Shown here: positions 33,751 to 42,288 of the stretch, piece after piece | Layout: each line of letters starts with the position of its first letter | Position numbering within the stretch: position 1 is the first letter of the stretch | NCBI GenBank assembly: GCA_944325175.1 | Contig: CALUYZ010000004.1 | Coordinates: 62,001 to 126,000 of the forward strand | Length of the DNA: 64,000 nucleotides | From: Candidatus Gastranaerophilales bacterium | GTDB lineage: Bacteria; Cyanobacteriota; Vampirovibrionia; Gastranaerophilales; Gastranaerophilaceae | Reading direction: 5' to 3' | Notes under the pieces: model-generated | The model's database searches: none | What the model saw: only the letters and a program-made list of their open reading frames with translations | What the model was told of the DNA's origin: nothing | Position numbers and translations under genes: made by a program

Positions 33751-34377
33751 CTATAAACTTGCCGATGTTAATGTCATTACTGCTTGGTAAGTTCCTGCAT
33801 AGTCTTGAAAGGAATATGTATTTGTATAAGGGGCTGTTCCTGCTTTTGTGATAACAGTTGTTACTCCTGCGTTCACATTTAGAATGTATTGGTTTTGGCT
33901 GTTGTTATAGCTTGAAGAACCACTGTTATCAACACTAATATCGGTTATTTGATACGCTATTGCATTTGCATTGTTTGAAGCTGTCGGGCTTGCTGTTTTG
34001 CAATCTGCAATGGCCGCTTGGGTTGGAACTTTTCCTGAGGTGGTATTTGAAAAAACAACATAGGTTTTGCCGCCCTGTTGAAAAAGTGCATTAACGCTTC
34101 CTGTTGAACTTGTTGTATTTCCTTGCAAATATAAATCTTGTTCATCTGTATTTAAAGTGATTTTAAATTTTGAAACAAGAGGTGCCGCTAAGTTCCCTGT
34201 ATCAGGCGCAATCGTTGTTGTGGTTGTTGCACCTTGAGTTTGCGCTGTTATATCTAAATAAGTTCCCAACGTTGCTTGAAGTGTTTGAGTGGCGCTGTTT
34301 GAAAGTGCATAAGAAGTATTCATTGTGGCAATAATTACAGGCAAAAAAAGAGCCACTGCCATTTTTTTGTTAATCAT
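33751..34377 (-). CDS. Fimbrial-type subunit, probable major pilin
   Basis: A 208-residue secreted protein with a signal peptide (MINKKMAVALFLPVIIATMN, ending SYA near 24). The mature protein is rich in Thr, Ser, Ala and Gln, with APDTGNLAAPLVSKFKITL, NNANAIAYQITDI and NTYSFQDYAGTYQAVMTLTS. TCCTCC reverse-complement (GGAGGA) gives it a strong ribosome-binding site, stronger than its neighbours', consistent with a major structural subunit. It is a paralogue of the following gene and probably a substrate of the chaperone upstream and usher downstream. Confidence 0.72.
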   Translation of the reverse strand: MINKKMAVALFLPVIIATMNTSYALSNSATQTLQATLGTYLDITAQTQGATTTTTIAPDTGNLAAPLVSKFKITLNTDEQDLYLQGNTTSSTGSVNALFQQGGKTYVVFSNTTSGKVPTQAAIADCKTASPTASNNANAIAYQITDISVDNSGSSSYNNSQNQYILNVNAGVTTVITKAGTAPYTNTYSFQDYAGTYQAVMTLTSASL

Positions 34378-34394
34378 TTTTCCTCCTTAAAATA

Positions 34395-35231
34395 TTAAAC
34401 TTTTTGGTTTGAAAAGTTTTCTATTGTAAAATTGTTTTCTTTGATAATGCTTTTTAGATGCCCTTTTTTATCTTGATATTGGACAATAAGGCGCAAAGTA
34501 TAATTTCCGTTTTCCTTAATATCAGATAAAGGAATTTCTTCTGTTGTATTAAGAATATTGTTTGAACCGATTACCCTGTTTTTTATTTTGTATTCACCGA
34601 TTAATTCTTTATCTTTTATAATTTGTGCTCTGCCTTGGTATCTTACCTTGCTGTTTCCTGTTGATAAAAATTTGAGCGAAATTTCAAGGTTTTCATTTTG
34701 TTTTTTGAGGTCAAAGTTTTCTATATGGGCGCATTTTACAAATTTGCCTTTATCTAAATAAATTGGAATTCCAACCCTTGTTTTTACTATAAGTTTTGTT
34801 GAAACATTTTTTATACCTGAATTTAAAAACATTTCTTTCGGCTTAACGTCTTCTAAAAATAAAACCATTCTGGATTCACCGTCTTGAATGTTTTTAATAT
34901 CTGCTATTGTTAAGCGAACTTTTTGATTGTTGCCGTTTGTTAAAGTAAATTCGTTTGGCACAAAGCGGGTATTTTTTATTAAATTGTCTGCTTCATCTGA
35001 TTTTTCAATTATATCCATTTCCCCTTTATCTGTTATTTTGAAATATGCGGGGTAGATTTTAAAACGAATTGTTTCATTTTTATCACCTTGAATATTAAAA
35101 GAGGTTGTAAGGTAATTTCCTTTTGTTTCATTTGCATTTAATTCTATAACCGTTGGTGTCACTTTAATTGCAGCGTTTGCTTTGCAAAAACAAGACATTA
35201 AAATTAATGAAAAAATTAGCAACTTCTTCAT
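34395..35231 (-). CDS. Periplasmic fimbrial chaperone-like protein (PapD-type)
   Basis: A 278-residue protein with a Sec signal peptide (MKKLLIFSLILMSCFCKANA). It then has IKVTPTVIELNANETKGNYL, NQKVRLTIADI and GESRMVLFLEDVKPKE followed by a second beta domain with TRVGIPIYLDKGK. The strand order and the KVRLTI and RVGIPIY stretches match PapD-like periplasmic chaperones, which complete the fold of pilin subunits before delivery to the usher. It lies between the putative tip adhesin and the pilins, as expected. Confidence 0.78.
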   Translation of the reverse strand: MKKLLIFSLILMSCFCKANAAIKVTPTVIELNANETKGNYLTTSFNIQGDKNETIRFKIYPAYFKITDKGEMDIIEKSDEADNLIKNTRFVPNEFTLTNGNNQKVRLTIADIKNIQDGESRMVLFLEDVKPKEMFLNSGIKNVSTKLIVKTRVGIPIYLDKGKFVKCAHIENFDLKKQNENLEISLKFLSTGNSKVRYQGRAQIIKDKELIGEYKIKNRVIGSNNILNTTEEIPLSDIKENGNYTLRLIVQYQDKKGHLKSIIKENNFTIENFSNQKV

Positions 35232-35235
35232 TTAA

Positions 35236-36119
35236 TTATTCCCCTTTTTGAATTGTGTAACTTAAATAATTGTTGAATTTGCCCTCTTTAAGATATTTTC
35301 CCGTTGAATTTTTAAGAAAATATCTTATATTTATATAATCTGTTGAATAAGCTCCATTTATGGGTTCTGTTACGGTTGGTTTTCCTTTTGCTAAAACGTA
35401 TTTTTGGTTTGGCAAAATTTCAATTTGATTTGTTTCATATTCGCTAACGTTTTGAGAAGCACCTGTTATTTGAAAATAATATTTTGCAGCTAAAGTTCCC
35501 AATTTACCTGTATCCATTGAAACTGTCCAATTATCATTAGATTTAATTAAAATTTGCGCCGTATTTGAACTTGAAAGAGATAAATTTCCGCTAAATACAT
35601 TTTCAGGGGTTAGAGTTATTGTTATCGGGTTATTGGCACAAGAAATTTCTTGGTTTATAGGAACCGTAAAAGAAAGGTTATATGTTGCATTGAATGAAAG
35701 AAAGGCTGTTTGGGTTTTAAATTGAAGCCTTGTTGAATAAGTCCCCGGGGGTAAAACGCCAATATTTTTAATATTACAGGTATAATTTTTTGTATATCCC
35801 ATAAGCTGCAAGCCGCTAACCGAAAAAAGAGTTGTTTCAATATTGGGTTGCATTTGAAATTCGTTTTCCCCGTCGTTTAAATAAAGTTTATTTATTGGAA
35901 TTTTATATTCAGGGTTTGAATTGTTTACTATAAAAGAATCCATAGCCGTAACTTTTAAAAGAAATTTGGCTGTAATAAAAGAGTCTTCAACCACTTGAAT
36001 GGAAGTTGAAACTTGAGAAGGCAAAACAGTTGTGCCGCCAAGGCTTTTAACTGAAACCTGAGCATATACGGGCGCAAAATTTAATATGGCAATATAAAAA
36101 ATAAAAATATTTTTTTCAT
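35236..36119 (-). pseudogene. Putative tip adhesin, frameshifted in its signal peptide
   Basis: The body (from about 36024 leftwards) is about 262 residues of beta-rich sequence with an internal cysteine-containing domain and C-terminal domain (NYLSYTIQKG). In the same frame upstream lies AILNFAPVYAQVSVKSLGGT, a signal-peptide end, but the only good start, the ATG at 36119 behind GAGG, is in another frame (MKKIFLFFILPY, stop). Adding one A to the A7 tract at 36110-36116 gives MKKNIFIFYIAILNFAPVYA, a perfect signal peptide. It heads the chaperone-pilin-usher operon, so it is probably the tip adhesin. The tract could act as an on/off switch. Confidence 0.65.
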
Positions 36120-36205
36120 CTAAATCCTCAACAATGGAAAGTTAAGAGATTTAAAAGAAAATTTACATTGCCCTTTTGTATAAAAAAATTTGTTATAAAA
36201 ATATT

Positions 36206-36228
36206 ACCCTTTTAAAGGGTTATTTTTT
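36206..36228 (+). terminator. Hairpin plus T-run upstream of the 36260 gene
   Basis: ACCCTTTTAAAGGGT (36206-36220) is a compact hairpin followed by TATTTTTTT. It sits in the short divergent region between the adhesin operon and the rightward surface-protein genes, so it could attenuate transcription of the latter from a promoter around 36160-36200. Confidence 0.5.
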
Positions 36229-36259
36229 TAAGGCTTTTTTGCAAAAACTTAAATTGATT

Positions 36260-36748
36260 ATGAATACAATTAAAAAAATTATTATTTTTCTTATACTTTT
36301 TCTTCAAATTGAACAAGCTGCTTTTTGCGCAACAGAAGCAAATCAAATTTTAAATTTAGGGCTTGGTGAAGTTTTGGAAATTGAAAAAATTATTGTTGAA
36401 GATATTGAGCATGAAAGAGATGCGCCCTTACCAAACGTAAGAATAACAAATACAAATAAGGTGAATAACCAAAACACAATTTTAACAATGACGCCTGTTA
36501 GTGTTAAAATTCACACAAATGTTTCATCACCAATTACGGTTAGCGCGCAGTTTACAAAATTAAAGCATGTTGAAAACCCTTATGAGTTTGCAGATATTAA
36601 CCTTTCTGTTTCACCAACATCATATACAATTTCAAACCCGTATGATCATGTTGAATCGGGTGTATTTATTCCATACGCAGTTATAAAGCCTGATACTGTT
36701 ATTGGTGATTATGTAGGAACGCTTTTATTTACATTGGGTGTTATATGA
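36260..36748 (+). CDS. Secreted beta-rich protein of the fimbrial locus
   Basis: About 162 residues from the ATG at 36260 (MNTIKKIIIFLILFLQ); a longer frame from a TTG at 36176 would translate the hairpin and is rejected. The signal peptide ends at about residue 23 (AAFCA). The mature protein is all-beta in look, with MTPVSVKIHTNVSSPITVSAQF and the C-terminal VGTLLFTLGVI, resembling the final strand of fimbrial subunits. It overlaps the next gene by 4 bp and is divergent from the adhesin gene. An additional subunit is likely but not certain. Confidence 0.6.
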   Translation: MNTIKKIIIFLILFLQIEQAAFCATEANQILNLGLGEVLEIEKIIVEDIEHERDAPLPNVRITNTNKVNNQNTILTMTPVSVKIHTNVSSPITVSAQFTKLKHVENPYEFADINLSVSPTSYTISNPYDHVESGVFIPYAVIKPDTVIGDYVGTLLFTLGVI

Positions 36749-37485
36749 AAAAAATATTTACGGCTATTTTTTGTTTAATTTTTTCTTTTGCTCAAGCTTC
36801 TTTTGCAAACAGCTCTCAAAGCCAAAATGATTTTGCAATAAAAGTTGTAGAAGCGCCAAGCGGTGATATTTCAAAAGAAAAGAAAGGTTTAAGCGACGGC
36901 GCCATTTCTGCGATTGTTTTAGGCTCAACCTTTGGAGGTTTGGGTGTTCTTTCTGGCATTGGATATTATTTTTATAAAAATTCAAAATGCAATTTAAAAG
37001 CAGGGCTTGTTTGCGGTAAAAATTCACCATATCAAACATTAAATAATTCTGAATTTTTAAATTTAGTTTGTAAAAAAGATAAATATTTTTATTTAATGAA
37101 AGCAAAAGATGAAGTTAAGAGTGAAAATTCAACAATTTATCTTGTTATTCCAGATACAAAAATAGAAGCTAAAACTTTTGATACCATATTTTTTGAACTT
37201 CCTGAATTTAAAAATGGTGCAAATTTTAGAATAGTTCAATCTACAAAGCCTTTTGAAATTAAAAATAATATTCCAAATATAAACTCTGATATTTTTATAA
37301 ACCCAAAAGAAAATGATGTTGAAAAAATTCCAACTTCAACCGAAAAAATTGCAAACAATAATGGAATTTTAATTAAAAAAGGAACAATAAAACCGTCAAT
37401 AAAGCAAATTTTAGGGCTAACCGTTCAAAATGATTCATCAAAAGAACAAATTTATGCAATTATTGTTGAATTTAAAAACAATTAA
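36745..37485 (+). CDS. Signal-peptide membrane protein of the fimbrial locus
   Basis: A 246-residue protein with a signal peptide (MKKIFTAIFCLIFSFAQASF) and a second hydrophobic glycine-rich segment at about 50-72 (AISAIVLGSTFGGLGVLSGIGYYFY), then a soluble C-terminal domain of about 170 residues with a beta-sandwich-like pattern (SENSTIYLVIPDTKIEAK). Topology suggests an inner-membrane protein with a periplasmic domain, perhaps a chaperone-like accessory. It is translationally coupled to the preceding secreted protein. No family recognised. Confidence 0.55.
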   Translation: MKKIFTAIFCLIFSFAQASFANSSQSQNDFAIKVVEAPSGDISKEKKGLSDGAISAIVLGSTFGGLGVLSGIGYYFYKNSKCNLKAGLVCGKNSPYQTLNNSEFLNLVCKKDKYFYLMKAKDEVKSENSTIYLVIPDTKIEAKTFDTIFFELPEFKNGANFRIVQSTKPFEIKNNIPNINSDIFINPKENDVEKIPTSTEKIANNNGILIKKGTIKPSIKQILGLTVQNDSSKEQIYAIIVEFKNN

Positions 37486-37535
37486 ATGCCTTGTTGGGGA
37501 ATTAAAATTTTATTCAAGCAAATTAAAATTCATTT

Positions 37536-37922
37536 ATGTTTAATTCAATTTGGTACGAAAATTTAACAAGGCCTTTTTTATCACCGCCAAAGTGGCTTTT
37601 TGCCCCAGTGTGGGGAATTTTATATTTAACAATTTTTATCTCTTTTATTTTATATTTTCTAAAAAAAGATAAAAATAAAAGAAAAGGCTACATTTATTTT
37701 TCAATTCAAATTATTCTTAATTTCTTGTGGACACCTGCATTTTTTGGAATGAAAAACATTTTACTTGCTCTTATTATCATAATTTTATTAGATATATTTT
37801 TAATTTTAACAATTAAAAATTTCTACCCCACATCAAAAATTGCAAGTTTACTTTTAATTCCATATTTAATATGGACGCTTTTTGCAACATACCTGAATTT
37901 TAGCTATTTTATTTTGAATTAA
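37536..37922 (+). CDS. tspO: TspO/MBR family membrane protein
   Basis: A 128-residue, five-helix membrane protein. It has WYENLTRPFLSPPKWLFAPVW at the N-terminus (the WY..L.KP...PP....PVW signature), a middle NFLWTPAFF and the C-terminal PYLIWTLFATYLNF, all TspO landmarks. It is shorter than typical (about 150-160) mainly in the first helix. TspO proteins bind porphyrins and cholesterol-like ligands and mediate stress and light or oxygen responses. TAAAAT lies six bases before the ATG. The class II photolyase gene follows by 1 bp, so the two are co-expressed. Confidence 0.88.
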   Translation: MFNSIWYENLTRPFLSPPKWLFAPVWGILYLTIFISFILYFLKKDKNKRKGYIYFSIQIILNFLWTPAFFGMKNILLALIIIILLDIFLILTIKNFYPTSKIASLLLIPYLIWTLFATYLNFSYFILN

Positions 37923-37923
37923 A

Positions 37924-39201
37924 ATGAAAAGAATTATAAAAAACACGATGCTGAATTATCTTCCAAAAAAATTAAGTTTGGATGACAGCTTTAATGAAAA
38001 TAGAATTTTTGATTTTAATAACAAGGAAATTAAAAAAGGCTTAATTGTTTATTTAATTGAAAGGGAATTAAGGGCTTATGATAATTTTGCGCTTTGTTTT
38101 GCATCTAAACTTCAAAAAGAATTAAAGACAGATATTAAAATAATTCACCATAAAAAAACCTTTGAATTTAAAAATAAAGAAAATTTTATAAACGGAAACA
38201 TTAAAAAAGTTCAAAAGGAATTTCAAAATTTAAGGTATGATTTTGAAATTTTTGAAGGCTCTGAGCTTGAGCTTTTAGAATATTTAAAAAAAATAAAAAC
38301 AGGTGCTTTAATTGTAGATTTTAACCCAATAAATAAAAAAGAATTTTTATTTAATGCGCCATTTAAAATTTTTGAAATTGACGGGCATAATATAATTCCA
38401 ACCAAAATTTTAACCGATAAAAAAGAATACAACGCACAAAGTCTAAGAAGAAAAATTTATTTAAACATTTCAAATTATCTGACTGATTTTATAGAACCCT
38501 TTGAAGCAAGGCACGAAGCCGATTTAACCCTGTTTAATTTTATTCAAAATAAGCTTCCCCATTATTTTGAATTTAAAAACAATCCTAATAAAAATGTAGT
38601 TTCAGATTTATCAAAATTTTTAAATTTAGGCTTTATTTCTAAAAAAAGAGTTGCTGTTGAAATTTTTAAATCAAAAGCAAGCAATGAAAATAAAGAAGCC
38701 TTTTTTGAAGAATTAATTGTTCAAAATGAATTATCGGAAAATTTTTGCTATTTTGAAAAAAATTATAAATCAATAAATTCTGCCCCTGTTTGGGCAAAAG
38801 AAAGCTTATTTAACCACAAAAAAGATTTCAGAGAATATAATTATTCATTATTTGAACTTGAAAATTTTAAAACCCACGATATTTTATGGAACGCAACTCA
38901 AAAAGAGCTTATAAATAAAGGTAAAATTTTTGGCTATCTTAGAATGTGTTGGGCAAAAAAAATTTTAGAATGGTCAAATTCGCCTGAAGTTGCAATTAAA
39001 AATGCAATTTACCTGAATGATAAATACAGCTTCGATTCCCCTTCTCCAAACGGGTATTCAAACATTTTATGGGCAATTACGGGGGTTCATGACAGGGCAT
39101 TTAGAGATTATTTTATAACAGGGAAAATAAGAAGAATGACATTTAATTCAATAAAGAAAAAATTTGATATTTTTGAATATATAGAAAGAATTAATTCATA
39201 A
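37924..39201 (+). CDS. phr: Class II CPD photolyase
   Basis: A 425-residue class II deoxyribodipyrimidine photolyase. The C-terminal FAD-binding half is diagnostic: ELIVQNELSENFCYF, PVWAKESLFNHKKDFREYNY, KTHDILWNATQKEL, GYLRMCWAKKILEWSNSPE, NDKYSFDSPSPNGYSN and ITGVHDRAFRDYFITGKIRRM. The enzyme uses light to reverse UV-induced cyclobutane pyrimidine dimers. The N-terminal alpha/beta domain is divergent. It is co-transcribed with tspO; its end overlaps the convergent larE by 11 bp. Confidence 0.93.
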   Translation: MKRIIKNTMLNYLPKKLSLDDSFNENRIFDFNNKEIKKGLIVYLIERELRAYDNFALCFASKLQKELKTDIKIIHHKKTFEFKNKENFINGNIKKVQKEFQNLRYDFEIFEGSELELLEYLKKIKTGALIVDFNPINKKEFLFNAPFKIFEIDGHNIIPTKILTDKKEYNAQSLRRKIYLNISNYLTDFIEPFEARHEADLTLFNFIQNKLPHYFEFKNNPNKNVVSDLSKFLNLGFISKKRVAVEIFKSKASNENKEAFFEELIVQNELSENFCYFEKNYKSINSAPVWAKESLFNHKKDFREYNYSLFELENFKTHDILWNATQKELINKGKIFGYLRMCWAKKILEWSNSPEVAIKNAIYLNDKYSFDSPSPNGYSNILWAITGVHDRAFRDYFITGKIRRMTFNSIKKKFDIFEYIERINS

Positions 39202-39985
39202 TATCTTCATTCAAACTGCCTTGCCTGTAGCCTTTTAAGTCAAGCAAAACATCTTTAAAGCCAATATCAAAAAAGCTTTTTAAAATTTCATCTTTTTTAT
39301 TAATTAATTTTTGAAAATCATTTGCTAAAATTTCAATTTTTGCCGTTTTTCCTAAAATTCTAACTCTATATTGAAAAAAACCTATTTCATATAAAATGTT
39401 TTCAGCTCTATCCACCATTAAAATTTTTTCTTTATTTATTGGTTCATTATATGGAATTCTTGAAGCAAGACAAGGAAAAGAGGGCTTATTGAAGGTTTTT
39501 AGGTTTAGAATTTTAGAATAGTTTCTAATTTCATTTTTGCTAAATTCTAAAATTTTCAAGGGGCTTAAAATTTGAAGCTCATCAACTGCCTTTAACCCCG
39601 GTCTATAATCTTTAATATCATCAAAATTGCTGCCTTCTAAAATGTTTTTATAGCCTTCAATTTCAGCTTTTTCTTTTATTTTTTTAAAAATTTCACGCTT
39701 ACAAAAATAGCACCTTTCTTTTCCGTTTTCTATAAATTCTTTAATTTGAAACGGGTCAAAATCTAGAATAAAATGTTTTATTTTATTTTTATTGCAAAAT
39801 TCTTTTGCTTCAATAAGTTCTTTTTTTGGAATTGTTGGCGCTTTAATTGTTATGGCGCAAGCATTTTCACCTATTGTATCTCTTGCAACCTTTAATAAAA
39901 AAGTTGAATCAACACCACTTGAAAATGCCACCATAACTTTATTTAATTTTTTAATATAATTTTTTAATTCGTTTAATTTGTCCAT
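39191..39985 (-). CDS. larE: ATP-dependent sacrificial sulfur transferase LarE
   Basis: A 264-residue PP-loop protein: FSSGVDSTFLL (about 21-31), ERCYFCKREIF, EGSNFDDIKDYRPGLKAV and PSFPCLASRIPY. The Cys in FPCLASR matches the sulfur-donating Cys of LarE. It activates the carboxylates of pyridinium bis-carboxylic acid mononucleotide and transfers sulfur for the nickel-pincer nucleotide cofactor. It is the last gene of the larB-larC-permease-larE run and overlaps the permease by 13 bp. Confidence 0.93.
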   Translation of the reverse strand: MDKLNELKNYIKKLNKVMVAFSSGVDSTFLLKVARDTIGENACAITIKAPTIPKKELIEAKEFCNKNKIKHFILDFDPFQIKEFIENGKERCYFCKREIFKKIKEKAEIEGYKNILEGSNFDDIKDYRPGLKAVDELQILSPLKILEFSKNEIRNYSKILNLKTFNKPSFPCLASRIPYNEPINKEKILMVDRAENILYEIGFFQYRVRILGKTAKIEILANDFQKLINKKDEILKSFFDIGFKDVLLDLKGYRQGSLNEDIMN

Positions 39986-40875
39986 TTTGGTTTTTGAATA
40001 AGAATTTTAGATAATAAAAATGCAAATAATGTAATTAAAATTATACCTGATAAATTTGCTAAAATATCAGGCAAATTTAATAAAATTGCGGTTTTTTCCT
40101 GAAGCATTTCAGATAAATTATAAATAATTCCGTTTGTTTGTTCTATAAAGGAATCTGAAATTTTAATTAAAGACCATTCAAGCCCATCGGGCTTCATTGA
40201 TGCATAATTTGAAATAATTAAAGATAAAATAAGTGTTAAAGAAAAAATTGAAGCTTTAATTTTATTTGAAAAATCAAATTTTTGAACCAGAAAAACCACA
40301 AGGCTTGTAAATAGACCTTCAAAAATTCCGATTATAAAATGAATGAATAACATAAAGCTTGCAAAATTTAAAATGTTTGCAAGTGAATTTGAAAGGTACC
40401 CTTCAGCTAAAACGCCGATAGAACCTAATTCGAGCACACAAATAGAAGCTAAAAATGCGCCCAAAAACTCCATTTTCTTTTCTTTCAAGGGTTTATAAAT
40501 GAAGGGGTAAATTACAAAACAAGCTAAAACCCCCATATTAAAAATGTTGCACCCCAAGGCTAAAAGCCCGCCGTCATTAAAAAATAGACATTGAACGGTT
40601 AAAATTAATGAAATTGAAAGAAAGGCTAAATTGGGTCCAAGTAAAATGGCAAGCAGAGTTGAACCAATTATATGACCGCTTGAACCTGTATATGGAATTG
40701 AAAAATTAACCATTTGAAGCGCAAAAACAAACGCTGTTAAAAGGCAAAAAGGAAGAATATTTTCTTTTTTAAATTCAGATTTTGCTTTTTTATATGAATA
40801 ATAAATTACAGCTCCTGTAGCAAAAAGCATTGGAATACCTGTAGTTGGACATATAACAGAATTTCCTAAATGCAT
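39973..40875 (-). CDS. Nickel/cobalt ECF transporter permease, CbiM/LarM type
   Basis: A 300-residue membrane protein with six or more helices. It begins MHLGNSVICPTTGIPML, where Met1/His2 are the metal-binding N-terminus of the CbiM/NikM family, then SSGHIIGSTLLA and DGGLLALGCNIFNMG, also conserved. Embedded between larC and larE, it probably supplies nickel for the pincer cofactor. The C-terminal part adds extra helices that may replace a separate NikN/NikL-like subunit. The cognate ECF ATPase and transmembrane component are not in this window. Confidence 0.85.
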   Translation of the reverse strand: MHLGNSVICPTTGIPMLFATGAVIYYSYKKAKSEFKKENILPFCLLTAFVFALQMVNFSIPYTGSSGHIIGSTLLAILLGPNLAFLSISLILTVQCLFFNDGGLLALGCNIFNMGVLACFVIYPFIYKPLKEKKMEFLGAFLASICVLELGSIGVLAEGYLSNSLANILNFASFMLFIHFIIGIFEGLFTSLVVFLVQKFDFSNKIKASIFSLTLILSLIISNYASMKPDGLEWSLIKISDSFIEQTNGIIYNLSEMLQEKTAILLNLPDILANLSGIILITLFAFLLSKILIQKPKWTN

Positions 40876-40885
40876 AATTTTCTCC

Positions 40886-41608
40886 TTATCTTATTTTCAT
40901 AACTCTTAATGTCGGGTTTTTATATTTTCTTTTGCCTGCGCCATAACCCACTTTTTCTATTATCATTTCATTTGGCAATTTTTCCCCTTCATAAATTGCT
41001 GCAATAATAGCAGCACCTGTTGGGGTAATCATTTCGCCGTTGTTATCGGTTATTTTAATTTGCAATTTATATTTTGAAACTATCTCTAAAACGGCAGGAA
41101 CAGGAACAGATAATTCCCCATGGGCGCAAGTTATACTTCCTGTTCCTTCAGATAGAGTTGAGATAAAAATTTTATTTGGGTTAATGTCATCAAAAAGAAC
41201 TGCAAAAGAAACAATATCTACAATGGAATCTATTGCGCCAACCTCATGGAAATGAATTTCATCTATATTTTTATTATGAACTTTAGACTCTGCATCAGCT
41301 ACAATTTGAAATATTTTCTTAGCAAGTTTTTTAGCATTATCTGTTATTTTGGCGCTATCTATGATTTTTGAAACATCTTTTAGGTTTCTATGTTCGTGGT
41401 GGTGATGATGTTCTTTTAAAATAACATTAAAATCAACAGCCTTTATTCCGTTAATTAAAACATCTTTTATTTCATAAGAAAATTCATCATTCAAATTCAT
41501 TGAATCAAGGGCATTTTTTAATTTTTCAATATTTCCCCCTAAATCAATTAAAGCAGCAACTGTCATATCGCCTGAAATTCCATTGTTACATTCAAAATAT
41601 AAATTCAT
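40886..41608 (-). CDS. larC: Nickel-pincer cofactor nickel insertase, LarC1 portion only
   Basis: A 240-residue protein: FECNNGISGDMTVAALIDLG, a His-rich EHHHHHEHRN loop at about 65-75, HFHEVGAIDSIVDIVS, ISTLSEGTGSITCAHGELSVPVPA and TPTGAAIIAAIYE. This is the LarC N-terminal domain (LarC1). It ends NPTLRVMKIR and stops; the permease follows after 10 bp, so there is no room for the C-terminal LarC2 catalytic domain, which in Lactiplantibacillus is joined by programmed frameshifting. Function as a complete insertase is therefore uncertain. Confidence 0.9.
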   Translation of the reverse strand: MNLYFECNNGISGDMTVAALIDLGGNIEKLKNALDSMNLNDEFSYEIKDVLINGIKAVDFNVILKEHHHHHEHRNLKDVSKIIDSAKITDNAKKLAKKIFQIVADAESKVHNKNIDEIHFHEVGAIDSIVDIVSFAVLFDDINPNKIFISTLSEGTGSITCAHGELSVPVPAVLEIVSKYKLQIKITDNNGEMITPTGAAIIAAIYEGEKLPNEMIIEKVGYGAGKRKYKNPTLRVMKIR

Positions 41609-41610
41609 TT

Positions 41611-42288
41611 TTATTTCCCTTTTTCAATTAACCTGTTTATCTGATTTGCGCTATACCCTGCATTAAAGCCGTTATCAATATTTACAACGGTAATTCCTTC
41701 TGTGCAAGAATTTAACATTGTAAGAAGTGCTGAAAGCCCGTTTAGGGAAGCACCGTAGCCAACAGAAGTTGGAAGTGCAATAACAGGAACATTAACAAGC
41801 CCTGCAACAACGCTTGGAAGCGCCCCTTCCATGCCTGCTATCGCAACAATAACATTTGCTTTTCTTATTTCTTCAATGTTATCTAAAAGCCTATTCAGCC
41901 CTGCAATTCCAATGTCATAATATTTTTTCACTCTGCTTCCAAAAAATTTTGCAGTTTCAGAGGCTTCTTCTGCAACGGCAATATCACCCGTACCGCCTGT
42001 TATAATTGCAACTTCGCCTATTTGTTCAATTTCATTATTAATTAATGTTATTGTTTTTGCTTTTTTGTTATATGAAATTTTGCCTTCAAAATGCTTTTTT
42101 AAAAATTCAAATTGCTCTAAGCTTGCCCTTGTTCCTAAAACGTTTGCACCATTTTCAAAAAAAGCTTTAAAAATTTCTAAAAGTTCATTATTTTCTTTTG
42201 GTTCGCAAAAAACGGTTTCTTGAAAACCCCTTCTTTCTTTTCTTTCTATATCAAGCTTTGCAAAGTCTAAATCTATATATTTTTTCAT
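41611..42288 (-). CDS. larB: Pyridinium-3,5-biscarboxylate mononucleotide synthase LarB
   Basis: A 225-residue AIR-carboxylase-like protein. It has ITGGTGDIAVAEEASETAKFF, DIGIAGLNRLL, AGMEGALPSVVAGLVNVPVIA and PTSVGYGASLNGLSALL. LarB carboxylates and hydrolyses nicotinic acid adenine dinucleotide to start nickel-pincer cofactor synthesis. Two bases separate it from larC; it overlaps tatC by 4 bp, so transcription probably runs on from the tat and ferredoxin genes. Confidence 0.93.
   Translation of the reverse strand: MKKYIDLDFAKLDIERKERRGFQETVFCEPKENNELLEIFKAFFENGANVLGTRASLEQFEFLKKHFEGKISYNKKAKTITLINNEIEQIGEVAIITGGTGDIAVAEEASETAKFFGSRVKKYYDIGIAGLNRLLDNIEEIRKANVIVAIAGMEGALPSVVAGLVNVPVIALPTSVGYGASLNGLSALLTMLNSCTEGITVVNIDNGFNAGYSANQINRLIEKGK

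Noticed and set aside
40870-40900. A frameshifted LarC2 continuing after larC, as in Lactiplantibacillus
   Set aside because: Only about 10 bp separate larC from the permease gene and no LarC2-like sequence occurs in another frame.
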